A stretch of 64,000 bases of DNA from Marinilabiliaceae bacterium JC017 (GTDB lineage: Bacteria > Bacteroidota > Bacteroidia > Bacteroidales > Marinilabiliaceae). Made by a program: the position numbers and the translations under genes. The notes below the pieces were generated by a model, which was not told the DNA's origin, made no database searches, and saw only the letters and a program-made list of their open reading frames with translations. The DNA is taken from assembly GCA_004296775.1 (NCBI GenBank), contig RHGE01000034.1:1-64000 (forward strand), written 5' to 3'. Of the stretch, positions 22,406 through 32,227 are shown one piece after another; position 1 is the stretch's first letter, and each line of letters begins with the position of its first letter.

Positions 22406-22717
22406 ATGGCTCAGAGTACTTTCCAAGTGGTAAAAAGTAAATGCAAAATGACTCAGAGTACTTCCCAAGTGGCCAAAAGTAAATGCAAAATGGCTCAGAG
22501 TATTTCCCAAGTGGTAAAAAGTAAATGCAAAATGACTCAGAGCACTTCCCAAATGGTAAAAAGTAAATGCAAAATGGCTCAGAGTACTTCCCAAGTGGGA
22601 AAAAGTAAATGCAAAATGGCTCAGAGCACTTCCCAAATGGTAAAAAGTAAATATAAAATGGCTCAGAGTACTTCCCAAGTGGCCAAAAGTAAGTGCAAAA
22701 TGACTCAGAGTATTTTG
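22406..22717. repeat. 42-bp tandem repeat array (minisatellite), seven full units
   Basis: Seven exact-length 42-bp units start at 22406, 22448, 22490, 22532, 22574, 22616 and 22658. A partial eighth starts at 22700 and a decayed unit lies upstream (about 22376-22405). Units differ at only a few columns, such as ATGGCT/ATGACT, AGTAC/AGCAC and GTGGTA/GTGGCC/ATGGTA. Because 42 is a multiple of 3, frames stay open on both strands; the plus frame reads 14-residue units like MAQSTSQVVKSKCK. No signal peptide or initiation context makes any of them convincing genes. The remaining DNA to 22975 shows nothing. Confidence 0.92.
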
Positions 22718-22975
22718 CCAATACCATACTCATTTATAGAAAAATAAGGGTAGTGTTTTGCGTATCTACAAATAATTTCAGAGAGATTTTGGTAAACAGA
22801 GGCTTTTATTAAATGCCGGAGTGGTTAGAGAATGTTTTTTATCATTTAAAGGGGGGATTTAGAGATGTTTGCTTTAAAATAGTATTTGCTCAATCGCATC
22901 TAAAAAGAGATTTAAAATCTAAACCATTCCATTAACTATCTGTTATAAACGAAAACCCTTTAATTACCAGAAAAT

Positions 22976-23986
22976 ATGGATTTAAGAACAAATTATATGG
23001 GGATAGAATTAAAAAACCCCATAATTATCGGAGCCAGTAATTTGGCTACAAATCTTCAAATGGTTAAAAAACTTGAAGACGCTGGTGCTGCGGCTATTGT
23101 TTATAAATCTCTCTTCGAAGAACAACTTCATTTGGAAGCAGCAGAATTGGAAGATGACTTGCATGAGTATGATGAGCGAAATGCGGAAATGACCAGTCTG
23201 TTTCCAAAAATTGAGCATTCTGGCCCTAAAGCGCATCTGCTGGCTTTGAAGAAATTGAAAGAGGCCGTTTCGATTCCGGTAATTGCTTCCTTAAATTGTA
23301 TTTACGATGTTAGTTGGGTCGATTATGCTAAGTATTTGGAACAAACTGGGGTAGATGGCTTGGAATTAAATTTTTATAACACCATCTCAAATGTAGAGAA
23401 GACACCCGCGATGATTGAAGATTTACGTATCGAAATTCTCAAGAAAGTCAAAGCTGCCGTTAAGATTCCCGTAAGTGTTAAGCTTAGTCCTTTTTATACC
23501 AATTTGATGAATGTGGTATATCGGATGGATAAACAAGGGGTGGATGGATTGGTATTGTTTAATAAATTATTCCAACCTGATATAGATATAAATGACGAGA
23601 GTCTTAAAATGCCGTATAATCTAAGTCATAAAGGTGATAATCGCCTGTCGTTGCGCTTTGCCGGATTGCTCTCAGGAAACATGAAAGCAAATATCTGTAG
23701 TAATACTGGCATTATGGATGGCGATGATTTAATTGCTATGTTGTTAGCTGGTTCCGATGCGGTACAGGTGGTTAGTACGATATATAAAAATGGGGTAATT
23801 CAAATATCCAGGATGTTGGATGAATTAGCAGCCTGGATGGATAAAAAAGGGTATAAAAGTTTAGATGAATTTAAAGGAAAATTATCCAAAAAGAATTTGA
23901 AGCAGCCATATGCTTATAAACGAGCTCAGTATGTGGATTTTCTAATGAAATCGAAGGAGTTTTTAATTAAATATCCTATCAATTAA
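22976..23986 (+). CDS. Dihydroorotate dehydrogenase-like flavoprotein
   Basis: The 336-residue TIM-barrel protein starts with the DHOD pattern MDLRTNYMGIELKNPIIIGAS. It has NFYNTISN and PVSVKLSPFYTNL as FMN/substrate segments, and SNTGIMDGDDLIAMLLAGSDAVQVV as the C-terminal phosphate-binding region (residues about 243-267). It is a recognised paralogue group often called DHOD-like or PreA-like. Without the catalytic context of a real pyrD I cannot say that it makes orotate. It is a single gene with a terminator downstream. Confidence 0.8.
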   Translation: MDLRTNYMGIELKNPIIIGASNLATNLQMVKKLEDAGAAAIVYKSLFEEQLHLEAAELEDDLHEYDERNAEMTSLFPKIEHSGPKAHLLALKKLKEAVSIPVIASLNCIYDVSWVDYAKYLEQTGVDGLELNFYNTISNVEKTPAMIEDLRIEILKKVKAAVKIPVSVKLSPFYTNLMNVVYRMDKQGVDGLVLFNKLFQPDIDINDESLKMPYNLSHKGDNRLSLRFAGLLSGNMKANICSNTGIMDGDDLIAMLLAGSDAVQVVSTIYKNGVIQISRMLDELAAWMDKKGYKSLDEFKGKLSKKNLKQPYAYKRAQYVDFLMKSKEFLIKYPIN

Positions 23987-24032
23987 AATGCTTAGATAAA
24001 ATAAAAACACTTAAAAAGTGTTAAAATGATAG

Positions 24033-24073
24033 AAAAGTTGGTCAATTGATAATAATTGATCAACTTTTTGAAT
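24033..24073 (+). terminator. Terminator after the DHOD-like gene
   Basis: Fifteen-bp arms (24033-24047 with 24054-24068, one G:U) have loop GATAAT and a flanking T-run. AATCTTTG at about 24105, near the -7 consensus, may belong to the ppdK promoter. Confidence 0.7.
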
Positions 24074-24248
24074 TAAATGCTTACAACTATCCGCTAATGT
24101 AATAATCTTTGTGACACATTGAAAGATATTAATAAGATAATGAGAGGGTTATGAGTCTGTCATTTTAGAAAAAATTTGTTTATTTGTATTGAGTTTCAAA
24201 ATCCTTAAAGCATAATTAAAAAATTAATCAGTTATAACTAAGTCAAGT

Positions 24249-26954
24249 ATGAATAACAAACGCGTTTATAGCTTCGGAAATGGGAAAGCCGAAGGAAAAG
24301 CAGATATGAAAAATCTTCTGGGTGGTAAGGGTGCCAATCTTGCCGAAATGAACCTTATTGGTGTGCCGGTACCTCCTGGATTCACCATCACCACCGATAC
24401 CTGTACTGAATATAACCAGTTGGGGAAAGAAAAAGTAATTGAATTACTTAAGTTTGAAGTTGCTGCTGCCATTGAAAATATAGAGAACCTGACCGGATTG
24501 AAATTCGGGGACAAAGAGAATCCGCTTTTAGTTTCTGTACGTTCCGGTGCGCGTGCATCAATGCCAGGCATGATGGATACCATCCTGAATTTGGGATTGA
24601 ATGATGATGCCGTTGAAGGGATTGCCAGGAAATCAGGAAATGAACGATTTGCCTGGGATTCGTATCGCCGTTTTGTGCAAATGTATGGTGATGTTGTTTT
24701 AGGGATGAAACCTGAATCAAAAGAAGAAATTGATCCTTTTGAGAAGATCATGGATGAGGTAAAAGAAGGTAAAGGTGTTGAGCTGGATACCGACCTCTCT
24801 GTTGATGATTTAAAGGAGCTGGTACTTAAGTTTAAGGAGGCCGTTAAGAAGCAAACCGGTCACGACTTTCCGGTAGATGCATGGGAGCAATTATGGGGTG
24901 CTGTAATGGCCGTGTTTGAAAGCTGGAATAATGATCGTGCAAATCTGTATCGTCGTCTGCACGGTATTCCCGATGAGTGGGGTACGGCAGTGAATGTGCA
25001 AGCCATGGTATTTGGTAACATGGGCGAGTCGTCTGCTACTGGTGTTGCATTTACACGTGATGCAGCCACCGGAGAAAATATATTTAATGGGGAGTATCTG
25101 ATTAATGCGCAAGGTGAAGATGTTGTTGCGGGGATCCGTACACCTCAGGAAATTACACTGGAAGGGTCAAAGCGTTGGGCTAAATTACAGAATGTATCAG
25201 AAGAAGTAAGGGCTTCAAAATATCCTTCGTTGCAGGAAGCCATGCCTGATCTTTACCGTCAATTGTCAAATGTTGAGACTAAGCTGGAAAATCACTATCA
25301 GGATATGCAGGACCTTGAGTTTACCATTCAGGATGGTAAGTTGTGGTTATTGCAAACCAGAAATGGTAAACGTACGGGTGCTGCCATGGTGAAAATTGCC
25401 ATGGATTTGCTTGATGAAGGGTTGATTGACGAAAAAGAAGCACTGTTGCGTCTTGAGCCAAATAAATTAGATGAACTATTGCACCCTGTCTTCGATTCAG
25501 TGGCAATTCGTTCAGCTAATGTATTGGCAAAAGGTCTGCCAGCTTCTCCGGGTGCTTCAACCGGTCAAATTGTATTCTTTGCCGATGAGGCAGGGATGTA
25601 TGAAAATACCATCCTGGTTCGTATTGAAACTTCTCCTGAAGACCTTGAAGGAATGCACGTAGCTAATGGTATTCTTACAGCTCGTGGCGGTATGACTTCC
25701 CACGCAGCAGTTGTAGCCCGGGGAATGGGAAAATGCTGTGTGTCGGGAGCTGGTGCCTTGAAGATCGATTATAAGGAACGCACCTTGTCTATTGATGGTC
25801 ATATTTATAAAGAAGGAGATTGGATTTCATTAAATGGATCTACGGGTGAAGTTTATGAAGGTAAAGTAGAAACAAGGAAACCTGATATGAGTGGTGATTT
25901 CGGAAGAATTATGGAGCTTTCCGAAAAATTCACCCGTATGGATGTTCGTACCAATGCTGATACGCCACGTGATGCAGAAGTGGCTCGTGAATTTGGTGCT
26001 AAGGGTATTGGCCTTTGTCGGACGGAGCATATGTTCTTTGAGGGAGAGCGTATAAAAGCTATGCGTGAAATGATTCTGGCCTCTACAACAGAAGGACGTA
26101 AGCGGGCGTTGGCTAAATTATTACCTTATCAACGTGACGATTTTGAGGGCATTCTTAAAGCCATGGAAGGTTATGGTGTTACCATTCGTCTGTTAGATCC
26201 GCCATTGCATGAGTTTGTTCCCCACCAACAGGCTACACAGAAAGAATTGGCCAATGAGATGGGGGTTCCTGTTGAAATGATTAGGAGTAAAGTAGCTGAA
26301 CTGGAGGAGTTCAATCCTATGTTAGGACATCGGGGATGTCGATTGGGTAATACTTATCCGGAGATTACAGAAATGCAAGCGCGTGGAATTATTGAAGCAG
26401 CATTGAATCTGAAAGCTCAGGGTGTTGATGCCCGGCCTGAGATTATGGTTCCTCTCATTGGAACACTCAAAGAATTCCAGGTTCAAGCTGATATCATCAG
26501 AGAGACAGCTGAAAAAGTTTTTGCGGAAAAAGGAGATAGGATCGATTATTTGGTTGGAACAATGATTGAAATTCCTCGTGCTGCCTTAACAGCCGATGAG
26601 ATTGCCGGTGTGGCTGAGTTCTTTTCGTTTGGAACCAATGACTTGACACAGATGACATTTGGTTATTCACGTGACGATGCAGGTAAATTTTTGCCGGTTT
26701 ATCTTGATAAAGGTATTTTGAAAGAGGATCCTTTCCAGGTACTCGATCAGGAAGGTGTTGGTCAATTAGTTAAAATGGGTGCCGAGAAAGGTCGGTCTAC
26801 TCGTCCTGAATTGAAGGTTGGTATTTGTGGCGAACATGGCGGAGAGCCAAGTTCGGTTGAGTTTTGTAATGGCGTGGGCATGAATTATGTAAGTTGTTCA
26901 CCATACCGAGTACCAATTGCTCGTTTGGCTGCTGCCCAGGCAGCTATCCGTTAA
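24249..26954 (+). CDS. ppdK: Pyruvate, phosphate dikinase
   Basis: The 901-residue enzyme interconverts pyruvate + ATP + Pi and phosphoenolpyruvate + AMP + PPi. The N-terminal ATP-grasp region begins [20 protein letters not shown]. The swivelling phosphohistidine domain holds [18 protein letters not shown], with the catalytic His at residue 485. The C-terminal PEP/pyruvate barrel has [12 protein letters not shown] and the Cys region [12 protein letters not shown]. Length is typical. Together with nifJ it fits a pyrophosphate-linked, anaerobic glycolysis. It is a single gene with its own terminator. Confidence 0.97.
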   Translation: MNNKRVYSFGNGKAEGKADMKNLLGGKGANLAEMNLIGVPVPPGFTITTDTCTEYNQLGKEKVIELLKFEVAAAIENIENLTGLKFGDKENPLLVSVRSGARASMPGMMDTILNLGLNDDAVEGIARKSGNERFAWDSYRRFVQMYGDVVLGMKPESKEEIDPFEKIMDEVKEGKGVELDTDLSVDDLKELVLKFKEAVKKQTGHDFPVDAWEQLWGAVMAVFESWNNDRANLYRRLHGIPDEWGTAVNVQAMVFGNMGESSATGVAFTRDAATGENIFNGEYLINAQGEDVVAGIRTPQEITLEGSKRWAKLQNVSEEVRASKYPSLQEAMPDLYRQLSNVETKLENHYQDMQDLEFTIQDGKLWLLQTRNGKRTGAAMVKIAMDLLDEGLIDEKEALLRLEPNKLDELLHPVFDSVAIRSANVLAKGLPASPGASTGQIVFFADEAGMYENTILVRIETSPEDLEGMHVANGILTARGGMTSHAAVVARGMGKCCVSGAGALKIDYKERTLSIDGHIYKEGDWISLNGSTGEVYEGKVETRKPDMSGDFGRIMELSEKFTRMDVRTNADTPRDAEVAREFGAKGIGLCRTEHMFFEGERIKAMREMILASTTEGRKRALAKLLPYQRDDFEGILKAMEGYGVTIRLLDPPLHEFVPHQQATQKELANEMGVPVEMIRSKVAELEEFNPMLGHRGCRLGNTYPEITEMQARGIIEAALNLKAQGVDARPEIMVPLIGTLKEFQVQADIIRETAEKVFAEKGDRIDYLVGTMIEIPRAALTADEIAGVAEFFSFGTNDLTQMTFGYSRDDAGKFLPVYLDKGILKEDPFQVLDQEGVGQLVKMGAEKGRSTRPELKVGICGEHGGEPSSVEFCNGVGMNYVSCSPYRVPIARLAAAQAAIR

Positions 26955-26984
26955 TTGATTTCTATTTGTTTTTGGATAATTATT

Positions 26985-27016
26985 AAGTCGTCTCTGTTGA
27001 GGCGACTTTTTTTGTT
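26985..27016 (+). terminator. Terminator after ppdK
   Basis: Ten-bp arms (26985-26994 with 26999-27008, one G:U) have loop TGTT and are followed by TTTTTTTG. The following 27017-27430 has no convincing gene; it includes a TCTCTGTGTCTCAGTGCC stretch at about 27223-27243 that resembles a degenerate intergenic motif. Confidence 0.8.
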
Positions 27017-27451
27017 GTAGTTGATTAGTCGCTTAGGGGATAACTATTATAGACATGTTGTTCAAATTGGATGGAAATATATAGAGAGGATGGAGGTCAG
27101 AAGTTAGAGGTGGGAAATAGATGGAAACACTTAGAGATAAAAGGAGATACATTGAAACAGATAGAAATATTTTGAAACAACCTGTACTTACCAAAGAACA
27201 ATCTCAACTTCCAATTGATGAAAAATCTCTGTGTCTCAGTGCCTCCGCTGTGTATAATTTCTGGCTTGTTAAGGTTAGGATTGTTGCTTTGCAAATGGAA
27301 TGTGGTACCTGATTTCGGAGACAGGATATAAGTTTACTAAACGAATAGAATAAAGAAGAGGGGGTGTCAGTTAGCTGGTAAAGAGTTGAATTTGTATATG
27401 TGTATGATAGAGTTAGGAATATAGGAGTTAGTGGGTGTAATCAAAAAATAT

Positions 27452-27459
27452 TACCTTTG
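27452..27459 (+). promoter_or_regulatory. -7 promoter box of ruvX
   Basis: TACCTTTG matches TAnnTTTG and lies 16 bp before the preferred ruvX GTG at 27476. This makes an upstream in-frame GTG at 27431 an unlikely start. No clear -33 element is seen. Confidence 0.6.
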
Positions 27460-27475
27460 CAAGAAATTTTTACTT

Positions 27476-27892
27476 GTGGGGCGAATTCTAGCGATTGATT
27501 ACGGGAAAAAAAAGTGTGGTTTAGCAGTGACAGATCCAATGCAGATCATAGCCAATGGATTGGAAACGGTTAAAGCGAGTGAACTATTTTCCTATGTTGA
27601 GCTTTATATGAAAAAGGAAGAGGTGGAGGAGATAGTTATTGGCTTACCAAAACAAACAACAGGGGAGGAGTCAGAATCCATGAAGTATATTAGGCCATTT
27701 GTTAACAGGTTAAAAAAGAATTTTCCTGAATTGCCTGTTGTGTGGGTGGATGAGCGTTTTACTTCAAAAATAGCCTTTCAGACAATGCTTGATGCTGGCC
27801 TAAAAAAGATGGCAAGGCGTAACAAGGCTTTGGTGGATAAAATAAGTGCAACCATCATTCTTCAATCCTATCTTGAGCAAAAGAGAAGATAA
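27476..27892 (+). CDS. ruvX: Putative Holliday junction resolvase / pre-16S rRNA nuclease (YqgF)
   Basis: From GTG at 27476 the protein has 138 residues and starts VGRILAIDYGKKKCGLAVTD, the first catalytic Asp block of the YqgF/RuvX RNase H fold. Later come EEIVIGLPKQTTGEES and VWVDERFTS, also hallmark segments. Family members act on 16S rRNA 5' end maturation and possibly on recombination intermediates. An in-frame GTG at 27431 would add 15 residues that match nothing and would place the -7 box inside the gene. Def follows after 44 bp, as in many Bacteroidota. Confidence 0.92.
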   Translation: MGRILAIDYGKKKCGLAVTDPMQIIANGLETVKASELFSYVELYMKKEEVEEIVIGLPKQTTGEESESMKYIRPFVNRLKKNFPELPVVWVDERFTSKIAFQTMLDAGLKKMARRNKALVDKISATIILQSYLEQKRR

Positions 27893-27936
27893 ATAGCTTC
27901 AGGAGGCCTTAGTGTCTGTAATTAAAGTTTTTAATC

Positions 27937-28491
27937 ATGATATATCCAGTGGTAGTATATGGTCACCCGGTTCTGCGAAAAGTGACTAAAGATATTGATA
28001 ATAGTTATGAGGGTTTAGGTGACTTGATCGACGGTATGTTTCAAACAATGTACCGGGCGGAAGGAATCGGATTAGCAGCGCCACAAATTGGCAAGTCTAT
28101 ACGTTTATTTGTGATAGATGCCTCTCCTTTAGCTGATGATTATCCTGAATTGAAGGATTTTAAGAAAATATTTATTAATGCCCGGATAACACAAAGAGAA
28201 GGGGATGAGGATGTCCATCCGGAAGGATGCTTAAGTTTACCTGCTATTCAGGAAGACGTTAAAAGGCCGACGAAGATCCGTATTGAATATTACGATGAAA
28301 ATTTTACAAAAAAGGAAGAGGAGTATGAAGGATTTGCTGCAAGGGTCATTCAACATGAATATGATCACCTTGATGGCAAATTGTTTATTGATCATTTAAA
28401 TCCGTTAAAGAAACGTTTATTGAAAGGAAAGTTAACGTCCATTTCAAAAGGAAAAGTTTCGGTTAGTTATAGGATAAAAACACCGGTTTAA
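27937..28491 (+). CDS. def: Peptide deformylase
   Basis: The 184-residue metalloenzyme removes the formyl group from new proteins. All three motifs are present: GIGLAAPQIG, EGCLSLP (metal-binding Cys) and QHEYDHLDG (two metal-binding His and the catalytic Glu). It is probably co-transcribed with ruvX, since only 44 bp separate them and a strong terminator follows. Confidence 0.96.
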   Translation: MIYPVVVYGHPVLRKVTKDIDNSYEGLGDLIDGMFQTMYRAEGIGLAAPQIGKSIRLFVIDASPLADDYPELKDFKKIFINARITQREGDEDVHPEGCLSLPAIQEDVKRPTKIRIEYYDENFTKKEEEYEGFAARVIQHEYDHLDGKLFIDHLNPLKKRLLKGKLTSISKGKVSVSYRIKTPV

Positions 28492-28532
28492 TATGAGTTG
28501 GATTTGGTTTCAAATGGAATTGATATTATAAT

Positions 28533-28577
28533 AAAAAAATAGGGTTGAATTTTAATTCAACCCTATTTTTTTATTGT
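28533..28577 (+). terminator. Rho-independent terminator after def
   Basis: A long inverted repeat (28533-28551 with 28554-28572) forms a stem around AGGGTTGAAT/ATTCAACCCT, closed at the tip by A:T pairs and ending in a T tract. The A-rich left side may also make it work on the other strand. Confidence 0.85.
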
Positions 28578-28786
28578 TTAACTATTGGAGAGCTCGGATA
28601 TTTGCAGTTACCAGATCTGTTTTTGCTGCAAGGATCAGGAGAGAAGTTGATGTTTCAATTAGATTTGCTCTGCAATTATATTATGAAATCAAAAGTTCTT
28701 AAATACTTAGACTACATGATTTGTTACCTGGATAACATGGACTTAGTTTTGTAAAAAAGAATTTAAATTATCTCATCTGTTATTTA

Positions 28787-28881
28787 CAATAGTTCGTTAA
28801 ACTTTTGTAAGTAATTGAAAAACAGTTTATTTCTATCCAATAGATAAAGCTGTTAATGGTCTAAAGATGAGAGTAATGTAA
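28787..28881 (+). repeat. 95-bp interspersed repeat R1
   Basis: This matches the reverse complement of 40800-40894 without gaps, with about 13 differences (~86%). The first 28 bp are identical. The two copies face each other across the first half of the exopolysaccharide locus. Confidence 0.85.
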
Positions 28882-29279
28882 ATCCGTCAAATGTCTATTA
28901 TCTAAAATCTAATGATCTATTGAACTATTAAAGGCTTAAAAATTAGATTTGTAAATCAGTTTAAGGTCTATTTTATAAGATTTACGATCTATTGACTTAC
29001 TTACTCTGATGATGCAAGGGGGCAGAAAGCAGTTTTTAGTGGTGCTTATTCAGACTAAAGTCACAGATAATCCATATTTAATGCAAGCCATTTACAAATT
29101 AATACGTCTTTACCTTGGTATTTATGCATATAGATTCCATATCAATCACATGTTAAATCTATGGCAGGCACCTGTTTGCTCTTCTTTAGCCTTATTTTAG
29201 GCTGGTATTACTAATTATTTGTAACTTCATTATTCCATAAACCTTTGTACAAAGCCATTTATCACCTGTTTCATGAAAT

Positions 29280-29537
29280 ATAAGATTAATGAAGGCTACC
29301 AACATGATGGTGCCACGGGCTAATTATAGCGACTCAATGGAGATAGGCGGTAAAATAATGGGAGTGATCTGACATATCAAGGGCTGGGGTAAAAGCACAT
29401 TCATTTATAAATTTTACGATATGGGGGCCGCAGAACGGCATCCTCTACTGGATAATTTCAAAGTGTTTAGGGAGATTGTTCAAAGTGAAGAGATGATTTT
29501 TGAAGTACGCTTGCATAGTATTAATCGATTGAGATGA
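29280..29537 (+). pseudogene. Possible gene remnant with in-frame stop
   Basis: One frame reads about 30 residues (KATNMMVPRANYSDSMEIGG...), then a TGA at 29370-29372. The same frame then continues for 54 residues (GWGKSTFIYKFYDMGAAERH, later NFKVFREIVQSEEMIFEVR) to a TGA at 29535-29537. The second part looks protein-like, with balanced amphipathic composition. I cannot assign a family. It could be chance in AT-rich DNA. Confidence 0.3.
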
Positions 29538-29728
29538 AATAGTATGTGCTTTTAAACTATTTAAAAATGAGTTCGTATAATAGCCCATTATTCTTCTATA
29601 TGTCATTTTCTTAAAAGAAAAGAGACTTTTAACTAAGGTTTTAATCTGTTCGTAAAAAGTTTTGAGCGAGTTAGTTTATTCGTCGTATTTTAAATAGGTA
29701 ATAAGATAAACCTCAAAAACGAAAACCT

Positions 29729-31957
29729 ATGAAAACCTTTACGTTTAAGAGAATTATTGGGCTGGTGATCATTACAGCTATCAATTTGTCTTTTATTTGG
29801 GGACAAACAAAAGTGTATGTAAAAACCGACGGTGTTAATTTTAATGCTATTGCAAATCATGTTACATGGGAAACTGCTACACATGATTTGCAAGCTGCCA
29901 TTGATGCGTTAGGTGATTTGGAAAATGGTGGTGAAGTTTGGGTAAAATCCGGGATTTATTATCCCACGGTTGATATTCCTAGTGCACCAGAGAATAATAC
30001 TAATACTAAGTATCAATCCTTTATGCTAAGGAATAATGTAAGAGTGATTGGTGGATTTGCAGGCTCTGAAGCAACCATAGATGCACGTGTTGATTATGAT
30101 TTTGGAGAGGCAAATGCCACAATTTTGAGTGGAGAACTACAGCAAGATGGAGAACCGGCTAATAATTCTTTTCATGTTGTTTTTGCAGCCGGAGGTACTG
30201 ATGAAACCGCCATTCTCGAAGGTTTTGTGATCACACAGGGATATGCTGAAAATGGATTGGATCCCAATGGACGAGGAGGAGGTATTCATACCCGTACCGG
30301 AGGAACATTTCGAGAATGTTATATAGTAGATAATTATGCCGAAAATGGCGGTGGAATATATGCTTACAAAGGAGGTGTATTTGAAAATTGTACAATTGAA
30401 TCCAATGAAGCACGAGAAGATGGATCTAATGCAAATGGATTAGGAGGTGGCGTTTATGTCAATCTGGGTGGCGTGTTTAATAACTGTATTATTCATTCCA
30501 ATACAGCCTATAGTGGTGGTGGCGTTTATTTGGAGCACAGTCTTACTGATATTGAGAGTGTGATACCTCAACTTATTAATTGTGGGATTGGAAGTAACCA
30601 GGCTAAAAATAAAGGAGCAGGTATCTTCATTTTAAATGGAGGTCAGGTTGTTAGTAGTATTGTTGCCAATAATGAAGTGCCGGATGTTAATCAAGCAGGA
30701 GAAAGTGGCGGCATTCACATACAAGAAGGGGGTGAAGTAATCAATTGTACTGTTGTTAATAATCATGTTTATGAGGTTGGATCAGGTATTGCTATCGATG
30801 ATGGTGAAGATAATACGCCTGATAGCGGGACATTGTCCGTTTTAAATACTATTTTATGGGGAAATACTAGGAGTTTTGGTGTGAGTGAGCCATTTCAGTA
30901 TCATCCTTCCACTGCCTCGGAGTATTTTTCTTATTGCGCGATACAGAATTATACACCAGGAGATTCGGATACAAATATAGGAGTCGATGCTGATAATGCT
31001 GCGGGACCTATGTTTTATGGTCCGACATTATTTACTGGTAGTGCATCGGATGATACAGAGTTGCTTGAAATTGCCAACTCGGACTGGGGTTTTGGCCTGA
31101 CATCTCCATGTCTTGATACAGGCGATCCGATTACGTCAAATTTGCCTGATTTAGATTTTGATGGAAATCCAAGAGTTGTTAAATCAATTGTGGATCTGGG
31201 TGCCCTTGAAACACTTTATTTTACTGTTGCATCTTCTTCTACGGGATCAGGAACTATAAATCCGGATGGGAATACAAACGTCTTGTCGGAAGGATCTCTT
31301 AATATTGTATTGGATCCAGCAGATGGTTTCGGAATTAAAGTGGCTCAGGATAATGGATCAGATGTTTTAGGTCAGCTGACCGATAATGGTAATGGAACAT
31401 TTACTTATGCTTTAAGTAATGTAATTGCAGACCATGTCTTCGCAGCTGAGTTTGTTTCAGAATACACAGTAGCTGTTACTGTTGGTGCGGATGGAAGTGT
31501 GGATTTTCCTGGTGATAATTCAGTGTTTAATGGGGATGATTTTAATTTGATTATTACACCAGATCAAGGTTATGAAGTAGCTGCATTTACTGTGGATACA
31601 GATGATGAAAAGGGTAATTTAGTTCCTGACGGTAATGGTTCTTCATCTTATGAAATATTAAATGTCTCTGCAGATCATGATATTCAAGTTACGTTTTCTT
31701 TTGTTAGTGCTATCAAAGCTAAGGAGCGTGAGCAGATTCGGCTTTATCCAAATCCGGCTAAGGATAAGTTATATATGACAGGCGTTGATGGTAATGTTTC
31801 TCTTTATAACAATCTTGGTCAATTGATAAAAATATTTAGTGGAGAGGAATTAAATGCAGGTGTAAGTGTTGTTGATCTGATTTCAGGCGTTTATTTTGTC
31901 CAGTGCTCAATAGCTGGTGAAGAAAAAGTGTTAAAGCTAGTTATAGAAAAATGGTAA
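29729..31957 (+). CDS. Secreted right-handed beta-helix protein with type IX secretion sorting domain
   Basis: The 742-residue protein has a signal peptide (about 1-25, ending IWGQ). A parallel beta-helix region (about 85-430) follows, with repeats like NGGGIYAYKGGVFENCTIES as in polymorphic outer-membrane/pectate-lyase-like proteins. Two beta modules resembling divergent InlB B-repeats follow (about 490-660, for example FTVASSSTGSGTINPDG). The C-terminal type A sorting domain (about 668-742, IRLYPNPAKDKLYM) directs export by the type IX system. It sits just ahead of the export lipoprotein gene, so it may be a surface adhesin or matrix protein. It has its own terminator. Confidence 0.85.
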   Translation: MKTFTFKRIIGLVIITAINLSFIWGQTKVYVKTDGVNFNAIANHVTWETATHDLQAAIDALGDLENGGEVWVKSGIYYPTVDIPSAPENNTNTKYQSFMLRNNVRVIGGFAGSEATIDARVDYDFGEANATILSGELQQDGEPANNSFHVVFAAGGTDETAILEGFVITQGYAENGLDPNGRGGGIHTRTGGTFRECYIVDNYAENGGGIYAYKGGVFENCTIESNEAREDGSNANGLGGGVYVNLGGVFNNCIIHSNTAYSGGGVYLEHSLTDIESVIPQLINCGIGSNQAKNKGAGIFILNGGQVVSSIVANNEVPDVNQAGESGGIHIQEGGEVINCTVVNNHVYEVGSGIAIDDGEDNTPDSGTLSVLNTILWGNTRSFGVSEPFQYHPSTASEYFSYCAIQNYTPGDSDTNIGVDADNAAGPMFYGPTLFTGSASDDTELLEIANSDWGFGLTSPCLDTGDPITSNLPDLDFDGNPRVVKSIVDLGALETLYFTVASSSTGSGTINPDGNTNVLSEGSLNIVLDPADGFGIKVAQDNGSDVLGQLTDNGNGTFTYALSNVIADHVFAAEFVSEYTVAVTVGADGSVDFPGDNSVFNGDDFNLIITPDQGYEVAAFTVDTDDEKGNLVPDGNGSSSYEILNVSADHDIQVTFSFVSAIKAKEREQIRLYPNPAKDKLYMTGVDGNVSLYNNLGQLIKIFSGEELNAGVSVVDLISGVYFVQCSIAGEEKVLKLVIEKW

Positions 31958-31983
31958 GAGCTTAAATATTTATAATAACGCTG

Positions 31984-32016
31984 AAAAGGAGGTTTCTATT
32001 GCCTCCTTTTTTTATA
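31984..32016 (+). terminator. Terminator after the beta-helix gene
   Basis: Nine-bp arms AAAAGGAGG (31984-31992) and CCTCCTTTT (32002-32010) have a 9-nt loop and are followed by T residues. It separates this gene from the wza-type operon. Confidence 0.85.
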
Positions 32017-32227
32017 AAAGGAAGAGCTTTTATCACAATTAGTTTCTAACTTATTTCAGTAAAAATTTAATTAGCCGCAAAATAAAAGTCGAGGAATCGA
32101 CTTTGTTGACTTCTGATATAATTTCATACCCAAATATCTTTTGTTTGTAAAAATTTTAGAAGGAGCTGTTTTGTTATTTCGTATTTTTAAATAAGCTGAA
32201 AAATATATGACCATGATGCGAATCCAA

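Larger units (their letters stand above)
28578..29728. other. Long gene-poor intergenic stretch before the exopolysaccharide locus
   Basis: About 1.15 kb with no convincing intact gene. It holds repeat element R1 (28787-28881) and several near-repeats of ATCTATTGA around 28900-29000. It also holds a probable protein remnant at 29280-29537. The last ~150 bp before 29729 presumably carries the promoter of the beta-helix gene, but no consensus box is visible. Confidence 0.6.

Noticed and set aside
22406-22747. Real gene for a 113-residue repeat protein (or its minus-strand frames at 22341-22733)
   Set aside because: Open frames on both strands follow automatically from a 42-bp unit without stops. 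No start signals, signal peptide or domain support them.
29009-29200. 63-codon frame in the long gap
   Set aside because: No start context, no homology that I recognise, and AT-rich DNA where such frames are expected by chance.
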